Source: Thiohalocapsa sp. ML1 (GTDB lineage Bacteria; Pseudomonadota; Gammaproteobacteria; Chromatiales; Chromatiaceae). From it: a DNA stretch of 64,000 bases. The stretch lies in assembly GCF_001469165.1 (NCBI RefSeq), contig NZ_JABX01000004.1, positions 124,001 to 188,000 of the forward strand, given 5' to 3'. The notes under the pieces are model-generated. The model saw only the letters and a program-made list of their open reading frames with translations. It was not told where the DNA came from and did not search any database. A program made the translations under genes and the position numbers. Shown piece by piece: positions 50,528 through 59,903 of the stretch. Position 1 is the first letter of the stretch. Each line of letters begins with the position of its first letter.

Positions 50528-51774
50528 CAGCGCACCGGCTCGCGGCCCGGGACGTGCTCCGGCGGGCCCGCCGGCGCACCGAGCAGCCTGCCATAGACGG
50601 CCTGGTAGCGCGCAACGCTGCGCGCCCAGGTACGCTCCGCTTCCACGAAACGCCGCCCCGCCGCGCGCCGCAACGGCCAGTCGTCCCTGTCATCGAGCAT
50701 GACGCGGACGGCCGCCGCGAGCGCCGAGGCGTCACCCGCCGCAAACAGCCGGCCAGTGACGCCATCGTCGATGAGCTCCCGATGGCCGCCGACGTCCGAG
50801 GCCAGCACGAGCTTGCCCTGCGCCATCGCCTCCAAGGGCTTGAGCGGCGTCACCAGCTCCGTGAGCCGCATGGACTTGCGCGGATAGACGAGGATGTCGA
50901 CGAGACTGTAATAGCGCTGCACCAGGTCGTGCGGCACCCGGCCGGTGAAATGCACGCGCGCGCCGACGCCCAGCGCCGCGACCTGCTCCTTCAGGCGCGA
51001 CTCCTCGGGCCCGCCGCCCACCAGCAGCAGATGCACGTCCAGGCTGCACGCGAGCTCCGCCATGGCGGCCACCGCAATGTCCAGTCCCTCATAGGCGTAG
51101 AACGAGCCAATGAAGCCCAGCATCGGCGCATCACCGAGCCCGAGCTCCGCAGCCAGCGCCTGATCCGGCGGCAGGTCGAACGCGAAAACCTCGGCATCCA
51201 CGGCGTTCGGGATCACCGTGAGCTTGGCGTCGGGGATGCCGCGGGCGCGAATGTCCCGGCGCAGGCCGTCGCAGATGCAGGTTACGGCGTCGGCACGCCG
51301 GAACACGTGGGTTTCCAGCGCCCGGGTCAATCGATAGCGCGCCCCACCCGCGCGGCTGGTGCCGTGGTCGGCGGCGGCGTCCTCCCAAAAGGCCCGGCAT
51401 TCGTAGACCACCGGCAGGCCATGCCGATGGCCGACCCTGAGCGCGGCAAGCCCGTTCAAGGCCGGCGAGTGCGCGTGCAGCAGGTCCGGGCGCTCCGTGC
51501 GCACGGCCGCATCCAGCCGCCGCGCCAGATCGTTGACGATGCGCCACTGGTTCAGCACCGGCAAGCGACCGCCGGGCCCGGCAGGTGGGGCCGTCCGGTA
51601 GAAGCGCAGCCCGTCGATGACCTCGACATCGGCGCCGCTCGCGCCCTGCTTGCCGGAGGTGATCTGCACCGTGTCCCAGCCCATCGCCGCCTGCTGCTTC
51701 AGGATCGCGCGGGTCCGAAAGGTATAGCCGCTGTGCAGCGGGATGGAGTGGTCCAAGACGTGCAGGATCTTCAT
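50527..51774 (-). CDS. GT4 glycosyltransferase, exosortase A-associated
   Basis: 415 residues starting MKILHVLDHSIPLHSGYTFR, the hallmark of the exosortase A-associated transferase family (TIGR04063-type). Donor half: LGFIGSFYAYEGLDIAVAAM, RKSMRLTELVTPLKPLEAMA, with the GT4 Glu pair in the TELVTPLKPLE segment. It probably builds the repeat unit of the exopolysaccharide. Sits between the amidotransferase and CapK-like genes with no spacing. Confidence 0.92.
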   Translation of the reverse strand: MKILHVLDHSIPLHSGYTFRTRAILKQQAAMGWDTVQITSGKQGASGADVEVIDGLRFYRTAPPAGPGGRLPVLNQWRIVNDLARRLDAAVRTERPDLLHAHSPALNGLAALRVGHRHGLPVVYECRAFWEDAAADHGTSRAGGARYRLTRALETHVFRRADAVTCICDGLRRDIRARGIPDAKLTVIPNAVDAEVFAFDLPPDQALAAELGLGDAPMLGFIGSFYAYEGLDIAVAAMAELACSLDVHLLLVGGGPEESRLKEQVAALGVGARVHFTGRVPHDLVQRYYSLVDILVYPRKSMRLTELVTPLKPLEAMAQGKLVLASDVGGHRELIDDGVTGRLFAAGDASALAAAVRVMLDDRDDWPLRRAAGRRFVEAERTWARSVARYQAVYGRLLGAPAGPPEHVPGREPVR

Positions 51775-53706
51775 TCAGGCCGCCTCCAGGGCAGCGGGCT
51801 GCAAACCCTGCTCGCGCTTCAGGAAGGCGTCGAACATCAAGAGGCTCCAGAGTGCGGCGCTGAGGTCGCGCCGCCCGCTGTCGTGGGTGTCCAGCAGATC
51901 CAGCAGACAGCCGCGCTCGAACAGCCCCGTATCGGCGAGCCGCGCGCCGAGCAGCGCCTCGCGCACGCGCGTGCGCAACGGCCCTCGGAACCAGCTCGCA
52001 AGCGGCACCGCAAAACCCATTTTCGGGCGGTCCATCACTGCGTGCGGCAAGTGCGCACGCAGCGCCGACTTGAACAGGTGCTTGCCGTCGCGGCCGCTGA
52101 GCTTGAGCCCCGGCGGCAGGGACGACATCCACTCAACGAGCTCGTGGTCGAGCAGCGGCACGCGCACCTCCAGCGCATGGGCCATGCTCGCGCGATCCAC
52201 CTTGGTCAGGATGTCATCGACCAGATAGGTCTTCATGTCCAGGTATTGCACGAGCGACAGGGGATGCTCCGTCGGGCTGGCCGCGGCGTGGCGGCGCAGC
52301 ACCTCAATGGCATTGTAGCCTTGCAATTGCCGCCGCATGGCCGGGCTGTAGAGCCGGGCGCGCAGATCATCATCAAGCACGGAGATGATGTCGAAATAGC
52401 CCGCGACGGCATCCCTGGCCAAGGCCTGGAAGGTCGCCTTCGCGCGCAGGAAACGCGGCGCGCCGAGGAGCGGCGGATAGGCCCGGCCCATGGGCCCGAA
52501 CACCGCGCGCCTGACCCCGAGCGGCATCATCCCGCGCAAGCGCTGCTCATCCAGGTGCCATTGGTAACGCCGATACCCGGCAAGGTTCTCATCCCCGCCA
52601 TCGCCGGACAGGACCACCGTGACCTGTCGGCGCGCCAGCTCGCACACCAGGTAGGTCGGCAGCGCGGAGCTGTCCGCGTAGGGCTCGTCGTAGAGCCCCG
52701 CGAGGGTATCCAGCAGGTCGAACCGGTCAACCTCCAGTTGCTCGGTGCGATGGGCGGTGGCGTAGCGCTGCGCCACCGCCGCCGCATAGCTCGACTCGTT
52801 GAAGGCCGGATCACCGAAGGAGATGGAGCAGGTATTGACGGCGCCCGTGCCGTCGGCAGCCATGATCTGGGCCATCAGCGCGACGACGGCACTGGAATCG
52901 ACCCCACCGGACAGAAAGGCACCCAGCGGCACCTCGGCGACGAGGCGCAGCCGCACCGCCTCCCGCAAACGCTCGATCAGCTCCTCGCCCGCCGCCGCCG
53001 CGTCCGGAAAGCTGCCGGGCACGAACGGCACGTCCCAGTACTGCTGCGGCACAGGGCGCGCGGCGCCGCGGCGAACAGCGAGCCGATGGCCGGCCGGCAG
53101 CTTAAACACCCCGCTGTAAATGGTCCGCGGCTCGGGCACGTAGCCGTAGGCGAAGTAGTCCTCCACCGCCTCCGGCGCGATGACACGCGCGAGCGCCGGA
53201 TGCAGCTCAAGGGCCTTGAGCTCGGACGCGAAGATCAGGCTGCCGTCGCCGAGCCAGGCATAGTAGAGCGGCTTGATGCCGAGGCGGTCGCGCGCCAGAA
53301 ACAGCGTCTGCCTGCCGCGATCCCAGATCGCGAAGGCGAACATGCCGCGGAAGCGCTCGACACAGCGCTCGCCCCACTCCTCCCACGCGTGCACGATGAC
53401 CTCGGTATCGCAGCGGGTGCGAAAGTGGTGGCCGCGCGCCGTGAGCTCGTCGATCAAGGGCTGATAGTTGTAGATCTCACCGTTATAGACAACGACGACG
53501 CTCTCGTCCTCGTTGTAGAGCGGCTGCCGACCACCGGAGAGATCGATGATGGACAGCCGCCGATGGCCCAGGCCAAGCCCAGTCTCGTGGTGGATACCGT
53601 GCTGATCCGGCCCCCGATGGGCCTGAGCGTCGTTCATCCGGCGCAGCAGATCCGCCGACACGGGAGCCGATCCATCCCCGGCGAAAATGCCTGTGATCGC
53701 ACACAT
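51775..53706 (-). CDS. Asparagine-synthase-type amidotransferase, exosortase A-associated
   Basis: 643 residues with an N-terminal class II glutaminase (nucleophile Cys2 in MCAITGIF; usually MCGI, here Ala) with NGEIYN and GHRRLSIIDLS, and a C-terminal synthetase domain with the PP-loop LSGGVDSS at about 266-273. Closest to the type-1 amidotransferases of exosortase loci (TIGR03108-type). Expected to transfer amide nitrogen to a polysaccharide precursor, not to make free Asn. It is separated from XrtA upstream by 58 nt and abuts the next GT4 gene. Confidence 0.93.
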   Translation of the reverse strand: MCAITGIFAGDGSAPVSADLLRRMNDAQAHRGPDQHGIHHETGLGLGHRRLSIIDLSGGRQPLYNEDESVVVVYNGEIYNYQPLIDELTARGHHFRTRCDTEVIVHAWEEWGERCVERFRGMFAFAIWDRGRQTLFLARDRLGIKPLYYAWLGDGSLIFASELKALELHPALARVIAPEAVEDYFAYGYVPEPRTIYSGVFKLPAGHRLAVRRGAARPVPQQYWDVPFVPGSFPDAAAAGEELIERLREAVRLRLVAEVPLGAFLSGGVDSSAVVALMAQIMAADGTGAVNTCSISFGDPAFNESSYAAAVAQRYATAHRTEQLEVDRFDLLDTLAGLYDEPYADSSALPTYLVCELARRQVTVVLSGDGGDENLAGYRRYQWHLDEQRLRGMMPLGVRRAVFGPMGRAYPPLLGAPRFLRAKATFQALARDAVAGYFDIISVLDDDLRARLYSPAMRRQLQGYNAIEVLRRHAAASPTEHPLSLVQYLDMKTYLVDDILTKVDRASMAHALEVRVPLLDHELVEWMSSLPPGLKLSGRDGKHLFKSALRAHLPHAVMDRPKMGFAVPLASWFRGPLRTRVREALLGARLADTGLFERGCLLDLLDTHDSGRRDLSAALWSLLMFDAFLKREQGLQPAALEAA

Positions 53707-53764
53707 TAGAGTTGTCTCCGCGCCCGGACCGGCTTCTCAAGCAGCGCCGAATGCGCAACAGCCC

Positions 53765-55357
53765 TCACTCGGCCGCCGCAAGGGAGCGCTCGATCTCGGC
53801 GTCGACGGCCGGCAGCATCGCGTTCAGAAACGCGGTCAGCGCCGCGGCCGCCGTCTCCGGCTGCTCGTCGTAGGGAGCCGCGACGGCGATGAGCGCCGCC
53901 TCGCCATGGCGACCGGAAAGCCGCGACTTGGCCTCCAGCATCTTGGCGAGGTAGGGATTGGCCGTGTGCCGATCACCCACCAGATACCAGTCCCAGACCA
54001 GCAGGCGCTGGCCGCGTCGCGACAACAAGAGGTGCTGAGTAAGCCGCAGCTCACCGCTGTCCAGCATCACGCGGCGCGGGCGAACCAGCGTATCGCTCCA
54101 GATCGGATGGTCCTGCTCGATCATCACGTTCGCGGAGGTTACCAGCTCGGCGCCCTGACGCTGCGTCCGATAGACGCCGACATAGAGCCCCACAGGGATG
54201 CCTGCGTCGCCGCCCTCGGGCCGATAGAAGGCGTACAGACTACCATCGGTACCGACGACGCGCGGACGCCAATCCCAGGCATCCAGTTCCGGCGCCAGCG
54301 CCCAGCCTTGCGCCCGTGGTGCGAGGACAGCCACCGGCGCTACGTCGCCGCCATGATCCGACAGTGCCCATGCCGTTGCCGGCCAGAATACCGAGAAAAC
54401 CGCGGTGACCATCAGAAAACGCAGCGCGCCGCGGCGCGAGATGGGCGTTGGTGCCTCTCGCGGCGGCAGCGGCAGCGACGCCGGCGGATCGCGCCAGATG
54501 CTGCCGACGAGGAACATGATCATGATGATGACGCCGAAGAAGACCCAGCCGTAGATTAAATGATCCACGCCGACGGCGAGCTTCATGTCGCTCAAGTGCC
54601 CGATCATGACGATCATATAGGCGCGGAAACCGTTAGCGATAATCGGCATCAAGATGGAGAACAGCACAAACAGCAGCCGCTTCCACCAGCTCGTATAGGT
54701 GAGATAGGCGAACAGCACGCCGAGGGTCACGGAGGCAATCAGATAACGCATGCCGCTGCACGCCTCGACCACGGACCACTGTCCACTTGGTATCGTGAAC
54801 AAGGTGCCCTCGCGGTACACCGGTATGCCGGTGAGCTTGAGCATGCCAACGGTGAAATCGGCGGTGAAGTTCATCATGGGATAGACGAGTCCTTCGCCCA
54901 CCGGCACGCCGAAAAAAAGAAACAGGATCGGGAACGCCAGAAACCGCGCGACGCGATGCCCAAGCACGCTCCAGATGGCCACCACAAGCATGCCCACGAA
55001 GGCGAACTGCTCCACCACCAGCGCGTCTACGAGTCGGCCAAGCAGCCAGCCGAAGCCAAGCGGCAGCAGCAGCACGAGGGGCCATCGCGCAGGCTGCGGC
55101 GCCAAGTGCCGCAAGCCCGCGCGCTTTTCCCACACCAGCCACAGGCTGATGGGAATGATCAGGTAGCCGTGGGCGTAGGTCTCGGAGCGTTCCCAGATCG
55201 CGACAATGGACCATGCTGTCTGGTGAAAAGCGGCGACGACCAGGACGAGGGTGGCGACAAGCAACCCGAGCCCGACGCCCCAACGGGCCAGCCAACCAGG
55301 GCTGGCCGCGGCGCCTTCGGCGGCCGGCATGGGGTGCTGTTGTGTCGTGTCAGTCAT
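53765..55357 (-). CDS. xrtA: Exosortase A fused to EpsI domain
   Basis: 530 residues. The first ~300 are exosortase A: eight helices with the catalytic triad Cys200 (VVEACSGMRY), Arg245 (NGFRAYMIV) and His266 (GVDHLIYGW). It is thought to cleave and anchor PEP-CTERM proteins at the cell surface. From about 310 on a periplasmic EpsI domain follows (GALRFLMVTAVFS helix, then APRAQGWALAPELDAWDWRP and ANVMIEQDHPIW). In many genomes EpsI is a separate gene. Start overlaps the glycosyltransferase gene stop (ATGA). Confidence 0.95.
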   Translation of the reverse strand: MTDTTQQHPMPAAEGAAASPGWLARWGVGLGLLVATLVLVVAAFHQTAWSIVAIWERSETYAHGYLIIPISLWLVWEKRAGLRHLAPQPARWPLVLLLPLGFGWLLGRLVDALVVEQFAFVGMLVVAIWSVLGHRVARFLAFPILFLFFGVPVGEGLVYPMMNFTADFTVGMLKLTGIPVYREGTLFTIPSGQWSVVEACSGMRYLIASVTLGVLFAYLTYTSWWKRLLFVLFSILMPIIANGFRAYMIVMIGHLSDMKLAVGVDHLIYGWVFFGVIIMIMFLVGSIWRDPPASLPLPPREAPTPISRRGALRFLMVTAVFSVFWPATAWALSDHGGDVAPVAVLAPRAQGWALAPELDAWDWRPRVVGTDGSLYAFYRPEGGDAGIPVGLYVGVYRTQRQGAELVTSANVMIEQDHPIWSDTLVRPRRVMLDSGELRLTQHLLLSRRGQRLLVWDWYLVGDRHTANPYLAKMLEAKSRLSGRHGEAALIAVAAPYDEQPETAAAALTAFLNAMLPAVDAEIERSLAAAE

Positions 55358-56625
55358 GCTGCGCCTCGTTCCAGTACCGAGTCACCGGCGACGACGCGCA
55401 TGAATCCGTCGATGGCGGCGCGCCAAGTGTAGTGTTCCTGAACCAACGCGCGCGCCGCCGGACCGATGTCCACATGCAGGCCGCGCAGAACCTCGACGGT
55501 ACGTGCAGCGAGCGCAGCGGGGTCGTCTTCCACCAGCAAGTGCCGACCGGCGAGTGCATCGAGACCTTCCGCGCCCATTGGCGTCGTCAGAACAGGCCGC
55601 CCGATCGCCATGCCTTCCAGCACCTTGTTCTGGATACCGCGGGCGATGCGCATTGGTGCAACGACCGCACCGGCGTGCTGCAAGTAGGGCCGGACGTCGT
55701 CGACGCGGCCAGTGACCTTAATATCGTTCCGGCGCAGCGCGAGCACATCCGGCGCCGGCCTGGCGCCCACGATATAGAAGCGCGCCGCCGGGACTTCTTG
55801 GCGCACCGCTGGCCATACCTCGGCGGCGAACCAACGCACCGCATCGACATTGGCCCAATAATCCATGGCCCCGGTAAACACAACCGCATGCTCGTCGTGG
55901 TGGTACGGACTTGGCCGCCCGGCCGCCGGTGCGAAACCATCGGCGTCCACGCCGTTAGGCACGGCCTCCAGCACCGCTGCCGAGCCGGTCAAGCGCCGGA
56001 AGAGCTCGGTCTCTGCGCTCGACACGAACAGGCCAGCGTCGAAACCCTCCGCGACCGCCGCGTCGTGTGCCAACAGACGCCGAGCCTCGCGACCATAGAG
56101 CCACGACATGGGCGGAGCGATGCGCGCCGCGTACTGCCGCCACTTGTCTGCGTCCACATCGACGAAATCGATGATGCGCCGCGCCTGGGCTGCCGCCGGA
56201 ACCAGCGCGTATTGTGCCATGGCTGATGAGAAGACTACGACGCGGGAGATGTCGCCGCGCGCGAGCAATCGGGCGACCCAAGCGGACATGCGCCGGTCGC
56301 GATAGTAGCCGCTTGTCAGGGATTCGGCGCGCAGCAGCGCCGGCAGCCCTCGCAGCTTTGCCCGCAGCGGTACCAACGGCAGCAGACACAGTTCTGCGCA
56401 GCACGCCTGCAAGCGCTCGCGGTGCGCCCAATCCGCCGGGTCGTCGACGAACGCGCCGAGGTAGACCCGATAGCGCTCTGCGAGGCCCATCAGCCAGCGG
56501 TAGGAGCGGATCTTGTCTCCCTTGTCCGGCGGATAAGGGACGCGGTGACAAAGCAGCAGTACCGCACCCTCACCCTCGGCCGGCGCGCGGCCTGACGGCC
56601 GCTGGTTGGCGATCGCTTGCTGCAT
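55354..56625 (-). CDS. GT4 sugar transferase, PEP-CTERM/EpsH-associated
   Basis: 423 residues. N-terminal LLLCHRVPYPPDKGDKIRSY is the signature of the exosortase-linked sugar transferases (TIGR03087-type). Donor half: VFTGAMDYWANVDAVRWFA and PMRIARGIQNKVLEGMAIGR. Probably one of the glycosyltransferases that assemble the exopolysaccharide unit. Its first ~20 residues before the signature are not conserved. Followed by xrtA with a 4-nt overlap. Confidence 0.93.
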   Translation of the reverse strand: MQQAIANQRPSGRAPAEGEGAVLLLCHRVPYPPDKGDKIRSYRWLMGLAERYRVYLGAFVDDPADWAHRERLQACCAELCLLPLVPLRAKLRGLPALLRAESLTSGYYRDRRMSAWVARLLARGDISRVVVFSSAMAQYALVPAAAQARRIIDFVDVDADKWRQYAARIAPPMSWLYGREARRLLAHDAAVAEGFDAGLFVSSAETELFRRLTGSAAVLEAVPNGVDADGFAPAAGRPSPYHHDEHAVVFTGAMDYWANVDAVRWFAAEVWPAVRQEVPAARFYIVGARPAPDVLALRRNDIKVTGRVDDVRPYLQHAGAVVAPMRIARGIQNKVLEGMAIGRPVLTTPMGAEGLDALAGRHLLVEDDPAALAARTVEVLRGLHVDIGPAARALVQEHYTWRAAIDGFMRVVAGDSVLERGAA

Positions 56626-56636
56626 GGAGAGGCCGC

Positions 56637-57719
56637 TCAGCCCAGGTTGCGGGCGAGCACGGGCCCGACAATGTTCGCGACCGGAAGCGGCAGGCGCTTC
56701 CAGGCGGCGATGAAGTACTTGTACTTGGGGTTGTTCGGGTTGACGTCCGGCACGCAGGGACTGCGTACCAGATGGTATTGATAATGCAACGGCTCGGGCT
56801 CAAAGCCCCAGTTCTTCTTGAAGCTGAAAGACCCCGTGCCCCGCTTGCTGCGCCCGTAATCGAACACGCGGGCGCCGCGGCGCGCCGCACGGGACATGAG
56901 GTCCCAGTACATGAAATCGTTGCCGTACAGCGAGCGCGCGGCCGGGCGGCTCCCCCCGTAATAGGGGAGCACCGTGTCGCGATGATAGAAGCTCATGACA
57001 CCGGCAACATCGGCGTCACCATGCCGCACGATGGACATCTCACAGATCGGGCGAAACACGCGCCAGAGCACCTCGAAGTAACGGCGCGGAAAGACCGGTG
57101 TACCGAGGTTGCGCACGCTTTCAGCGTAGATCGCATAGAACCGAGCAAGATCGTCCGTCTGCTCGGCCACCAGACCCGCGCCGATGCCCTTGCGCACCAT
57201 CGCGCGCTGCTTGCGTGGAATGGCCTTCAGGTTGGCCTCGTCGTCATCGCAGATCGGCTTGCGAAAGGTGACGTAGAGCTGATCTTTGGTTGGCCAGTTG
57301 GCGGTTGGCCAGTCGGCCTCCGCCGCGGTCTGGTTGCGCAGCTCCAAGGCGTCGACGTTGAGCACCCGCGCCAACTCCACCGCATGATCGATGACCGCCC
57401 GATGCGCGTCCTCGCTGACGGCCAGCACACCGCCGTAAACACAGCCCGGGGTCGAGACCAGCGTATGACCGAATAGCCTGCTCTTGACCTCTGCCAGCGG
57501 CAGCACCGCCTCGACGCGCTCACCACGCCAAGCCATCAGGAAATGCGGCTTGTGGCGGAGACCTTGGCCGACGGCCTCATGCCAGCCGGCGAGGTGACAG
57601 AAGGTCGCCGACGGATGCAAGGCCACGAACGCATCCCAGGCTGCCTCGTGCCCGGGCACCAACTCAGTGACCCGCAGATCGGCGGCGCTCGTCATGTGGG
57701 TGCTGCTCCGTGCCGTCAC
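56637..57719 (-). CDS. FemAB-like acyltransferase, exosortase A-associated
   Basis: Up to 360 residues; two tandem GNAT-type halves (ATFCHLAGWHEAVGQGLRHK and later VRNLGTPVFPRRYFEVLWRV, MYWDLMSRAARRGARVFDYG) as in the FemAB-like proteins of exosortase loci (TIGR03019-type). It may transfer an aminoacyl or acyl group to the polysaccharide. Two starts compete: GTG at 57719, overlapping the deacetylase stop (GTGA), and ATG at 57696 with GGAG about 10 nt upstream; the second gives 352 residues. I cannot decide from the sequence. Confidence 0.88.
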   Translation of the reverse strand: MTARSSTHMTSAADLRVTELVPGHEAAWDAFVALHPSATFCHLAGWHEAVGQGLRHKPHFLMAWRGERVEAVLPLAEVKSRLFGHTLVSTPGCVYGGVLAVSEDAHRAVIDHAVELARVLNVDALELRNQTAAEADWPTANWPTKDQLYVTFRKPICDDDEANLKAIPRKQRAMVRKGIGAGLVAEQTDDLARFYAIYAESVRNLGTPVFPRRYFEVLWRVFRPICEMSIVRHGDADVAGVMSFYHRDTVLPYYGGSRPAARSLYGNDFMYWDLMSRAARRGARVFDYGRSKRGTGSFSFKKNWGFEPEPLHYQYHLVRSPCVPDVNPNNPKYKYFIAAWKRLPLPVANIVGPVLARNLG

Positions 57720-58651
57720 TGCTGCGACAGGAAGATACGGTCCATGCGCGACCAGCGAAAATCAGCAGCGAGCGCTCGCAGGCGTCCTTCCATGCGCGCC
57801 AAATTCAAATAGTGGCGAACCCTGGTTTTCAGCCCGATACCGAGCTGCTTCGGCTGCCCCGTATCCACTTCCCAGGGATGGAAGTAGAACACCGCCGCCT
57901 GGCCATCACGTCGATTGACGCGACGCAGCGCCCAACGCGAGTAGGCGTAGGGGAACAAGCGGAAATATCCGCCGCCACCGCACGGCCACTTGCGCTCGCC
58001 AAAGGCAATGGTGGTGACCGGGACTTCCACGAGGCTGGCACAATGATCAGGCCGGAAGGCAAACCGAGGCGCTTCCGGCATGCCGTACAAGTCATGGTGA
58101 ATCGGGTAAATGCTGGAGGAGTACCGATGGCCGGTCTCCTCCAGCACCCGCAAGGCCCAGAGGTTGCTGCGACCGATGGAGTAGCTTGGCGCCCGGTAAC
58201 CACGCACGGCGACCCCGCCAACGTCTTCCAACAGCGCCTTGGTGCGGGTGACATCGGCACGGAAGCCGGACTCGTCCAGCTCCGTCACCCGGATGTGCGC
58301 GTAGCCGTGGCTTGCCAACTCGTGCCCCGCGGCCACGATCCGCCGAACCATTGCCGGATAGCGCTCTGCGATCCAGCCGAGCGTAAAGAAGGTCGCGTGG
58401 ATATCGAACTCCGCGAACAGCGCAAGAATGCGCTCGACGTTCGCCTCGACCCGGCACGGCAGCCTGTCCCAGTCGCTCCGGCTGATGTGCCGCTCGAACG
58501 CGGACACCTGAAAATAGTCCTCGACGTCGACCGTCATTGCATTGACGGGATGCCCGGAAGCGGCGGCCCTGGGTGGCGATGCAAGCGCATCTGCCGTCAC
58601 CGTCGACCGCGGCTCAGCGTCGCGGGCGGCTACTTCCGCGAGCAGCGTCAT
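57716..58651 (-). CDS. Polysaccharide deacetylase, exosortase A-associated (DUF3473 type)
   Basis: 311 residues. NodB-homology domain with MTVDVEDYF (catalytic Asp pair), ATFFTLGWIAERYP, HELASHGYAHIRV (metal-binding His pair) and RGYRAPSYSIG, then the DUF3473 C-terminal extension (CGGGGYFRLFPYAYSRWALR). It should remove acetyl groups from the polymer or its unit, cytoplasmic or periplasmic. No clear signal peptide. Overlaps the 2-epimerase stop (ATGA) and leads into the FemAB-like gene by another 4-nt overlap. Confidence 0.94.
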   Translation of the reverse strand: MTLLAEVAARDAEPRSTVTADALASPPRAAASGHPVNAMTVDVEDYFQVSAFERHISRSDWDRLPCRVEANVERILALFAEFDIHATFFTLGWIAERYPAMVRRIVAAGHELASHGYAHIRVTELDESGFRADVTRTKALLEDVGGVAVRGYRAPSYSIGRSNLWALRVLEETGHRYSSSIYPIHHDLYGMPEAPRFAFRPDHCASLVEVPVTTIAFGERKWPCGGGGYFRLFPYAYSRWALRRVNRRDGQAAVFYFHPWEVDTGQPKQLGIGLKTRVRHYLNLARMEGRLRALAADFRWSRMDRIFLSQQ

Positions 58652-59799
58652 GGCTGATGTCCATCGTTGGTAGGATCGGCCGGTGCACCGCGCTGCCGAA
58701 ACCAGTGTTCAAGCGTGTCAACGATGCGCCGGGCGGCCCGTCCATCCCAGTACTCCGGGATTCGCCCGGCCTTGCCGCCGTCGCGCAGCGTACTCCGCGC
58801 AATACCGAGAATTCGTTCCGGGTCCGCGCCGACAATGGTATTGGTGCCTTGCGTCACCGTGATAGGACGCTCCGTGTTCTCACGCAGTGTCAGGCATGGC
58901 ACGCCGAGCGCCGTGGTCTCCTCCTGGATGCCGCCCGAGTCCGTCAAGACCATCGTCGCACCCTGGAGCAATGCGAGCATATCCAGGTAATCCAGGGGAG
59001 GCAGCAGCGTACAGGCCCCACGCGCAGGTTCCATCAAGCCTGCCGAACCGAGCCGGGACGCCGTGCGCGGATGGACCGGGAACAACAAGGGCAACTCAGC
59101 CCCAAGCTCGTTCAAGGTATCCACCAAGCGAGCCAGCGTTTGCGTGTCATCCACGTTCGAAGGCCGATGCAGCGTGACGACGCCGAAGCGGGCCGGCGCC
59201 GCCGACCCGATCTCGGCGCGTCGCAATACTGCCGCCACACTCGGAGCCCGTTCCCGGTTATGCAGCAGGGTGTCGATCATGACGTTTCCAACAAAGTGCA
59301 CACGCTCGCTGTCGACGCCCTCGCGCACGAGATTGTCCAACGCGCCCCGCTCCGTGGTGAATAACAGGTCCGACACTTGGTCCGTCAAAACGCGATTGAT
59401 CTCCTCCGGCATGCTCCGATCGAAGCTCCGCAGGCCAGCCTCGACATGGATCACCGGAACCTGTTTCTTTGCAGCCACCAGAGCGCAGGCAATGGTCGAG
59501 TTCACGTCGCCGACGACCAAGACGGCGTCTGGCAACTCCCGGTCCAATATGGGCTCAAAGCGCCGCATGATCTCTGCAGTCTGCACCGCATGCGACGCCG
59601 ACCCCACGCCAAGGTCCTCATCCGGCTCGGGGATCTGCAACTGCTCAAAGAAGGCCTGCTTCATCGCCGCGTCGTAGTGCTGTCCCGTGTGCACCAGGTA
59701 CGACTCAAACGTGTCCGCTCGCTGCAGCTCGCGCATGAGCGGCGCGATCTTCATAAAGTTTGGTCGCGCCCCGACAACACACATGATTCGCTTGGGCAT
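58648..59799 (-). CDS. wecB: UDP-N-acetylglucosamine 2-epimerase (non-hydrolysing)
   Basis: 383 residues. Typical landmarks: MCVVGARPNFMKIAPL at the N-terminus, HTGQHYD, VVGDVNSTIACALVA, HVEAGLRSFDR, TLHRPSNVD and LTDSGGIQEE. It converts UDP-GlcNAc to UDP-ManNAc, feeding the polysaccharide pathway. Start: the ATG at 59799 (MPKRIMC) has GAGAGG 6 nt upstream, whereas the ATG at 59805 would lie directly on that site, so 59799 is preferred; still longer frames are rejected. No dehydrogenase gene (ManNAcA) is seen beside it. Confidence 0.95.
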   Translation of the reverse strand: MPKRIMCVVGARPNFMKIAPLMRELQRADTFESYLVHTGQHYDAAMKQAFFEQLQIPEPDEDLGVGSASHAVQTAEIMRRFEPILDRELPDAVLVVGDVNSTIACALVAAKKQVPVIHVEAGLRSFDRSMPEEINRVLTDQVSDLLFTTERGALDNLVREGVDSERVHFVGNVMIDTLLHNRERAPSVAAVLRRAEIGSAAPARFGVVTLHRPSNVDDTQTLARLVDTLNELGAELPLLFPVHPRTASRLGSAGLMEPARGACTLLPPLDYLDMLALLQGATMVLTDSGGIQEETTALGVPCLTLRENTERPITVTQGTNTIVGADPERILGIARSTLRDGGKAGRIPEYWDGRAARRIVDTLEHWFRQRGAPADPTNDGHQP

Positions 59800-59903
59800 T
59801 TGCATCCTCTCAGAGCGGTGCATTGATGATCGGATCCGACGGCACTGCACATCGGCATGGCGTCAGCCGCCAGCGTTCACTCTCTACGCGTCGCCGGGTG
59901 CAG

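Noticed and set aside
50554-53709. Plus-strand ORF of 1051 codons
   Set aside because: Antisense to the GT4 and amidotransferase genes; no domain pattern, and the minus-strand genes are certain.
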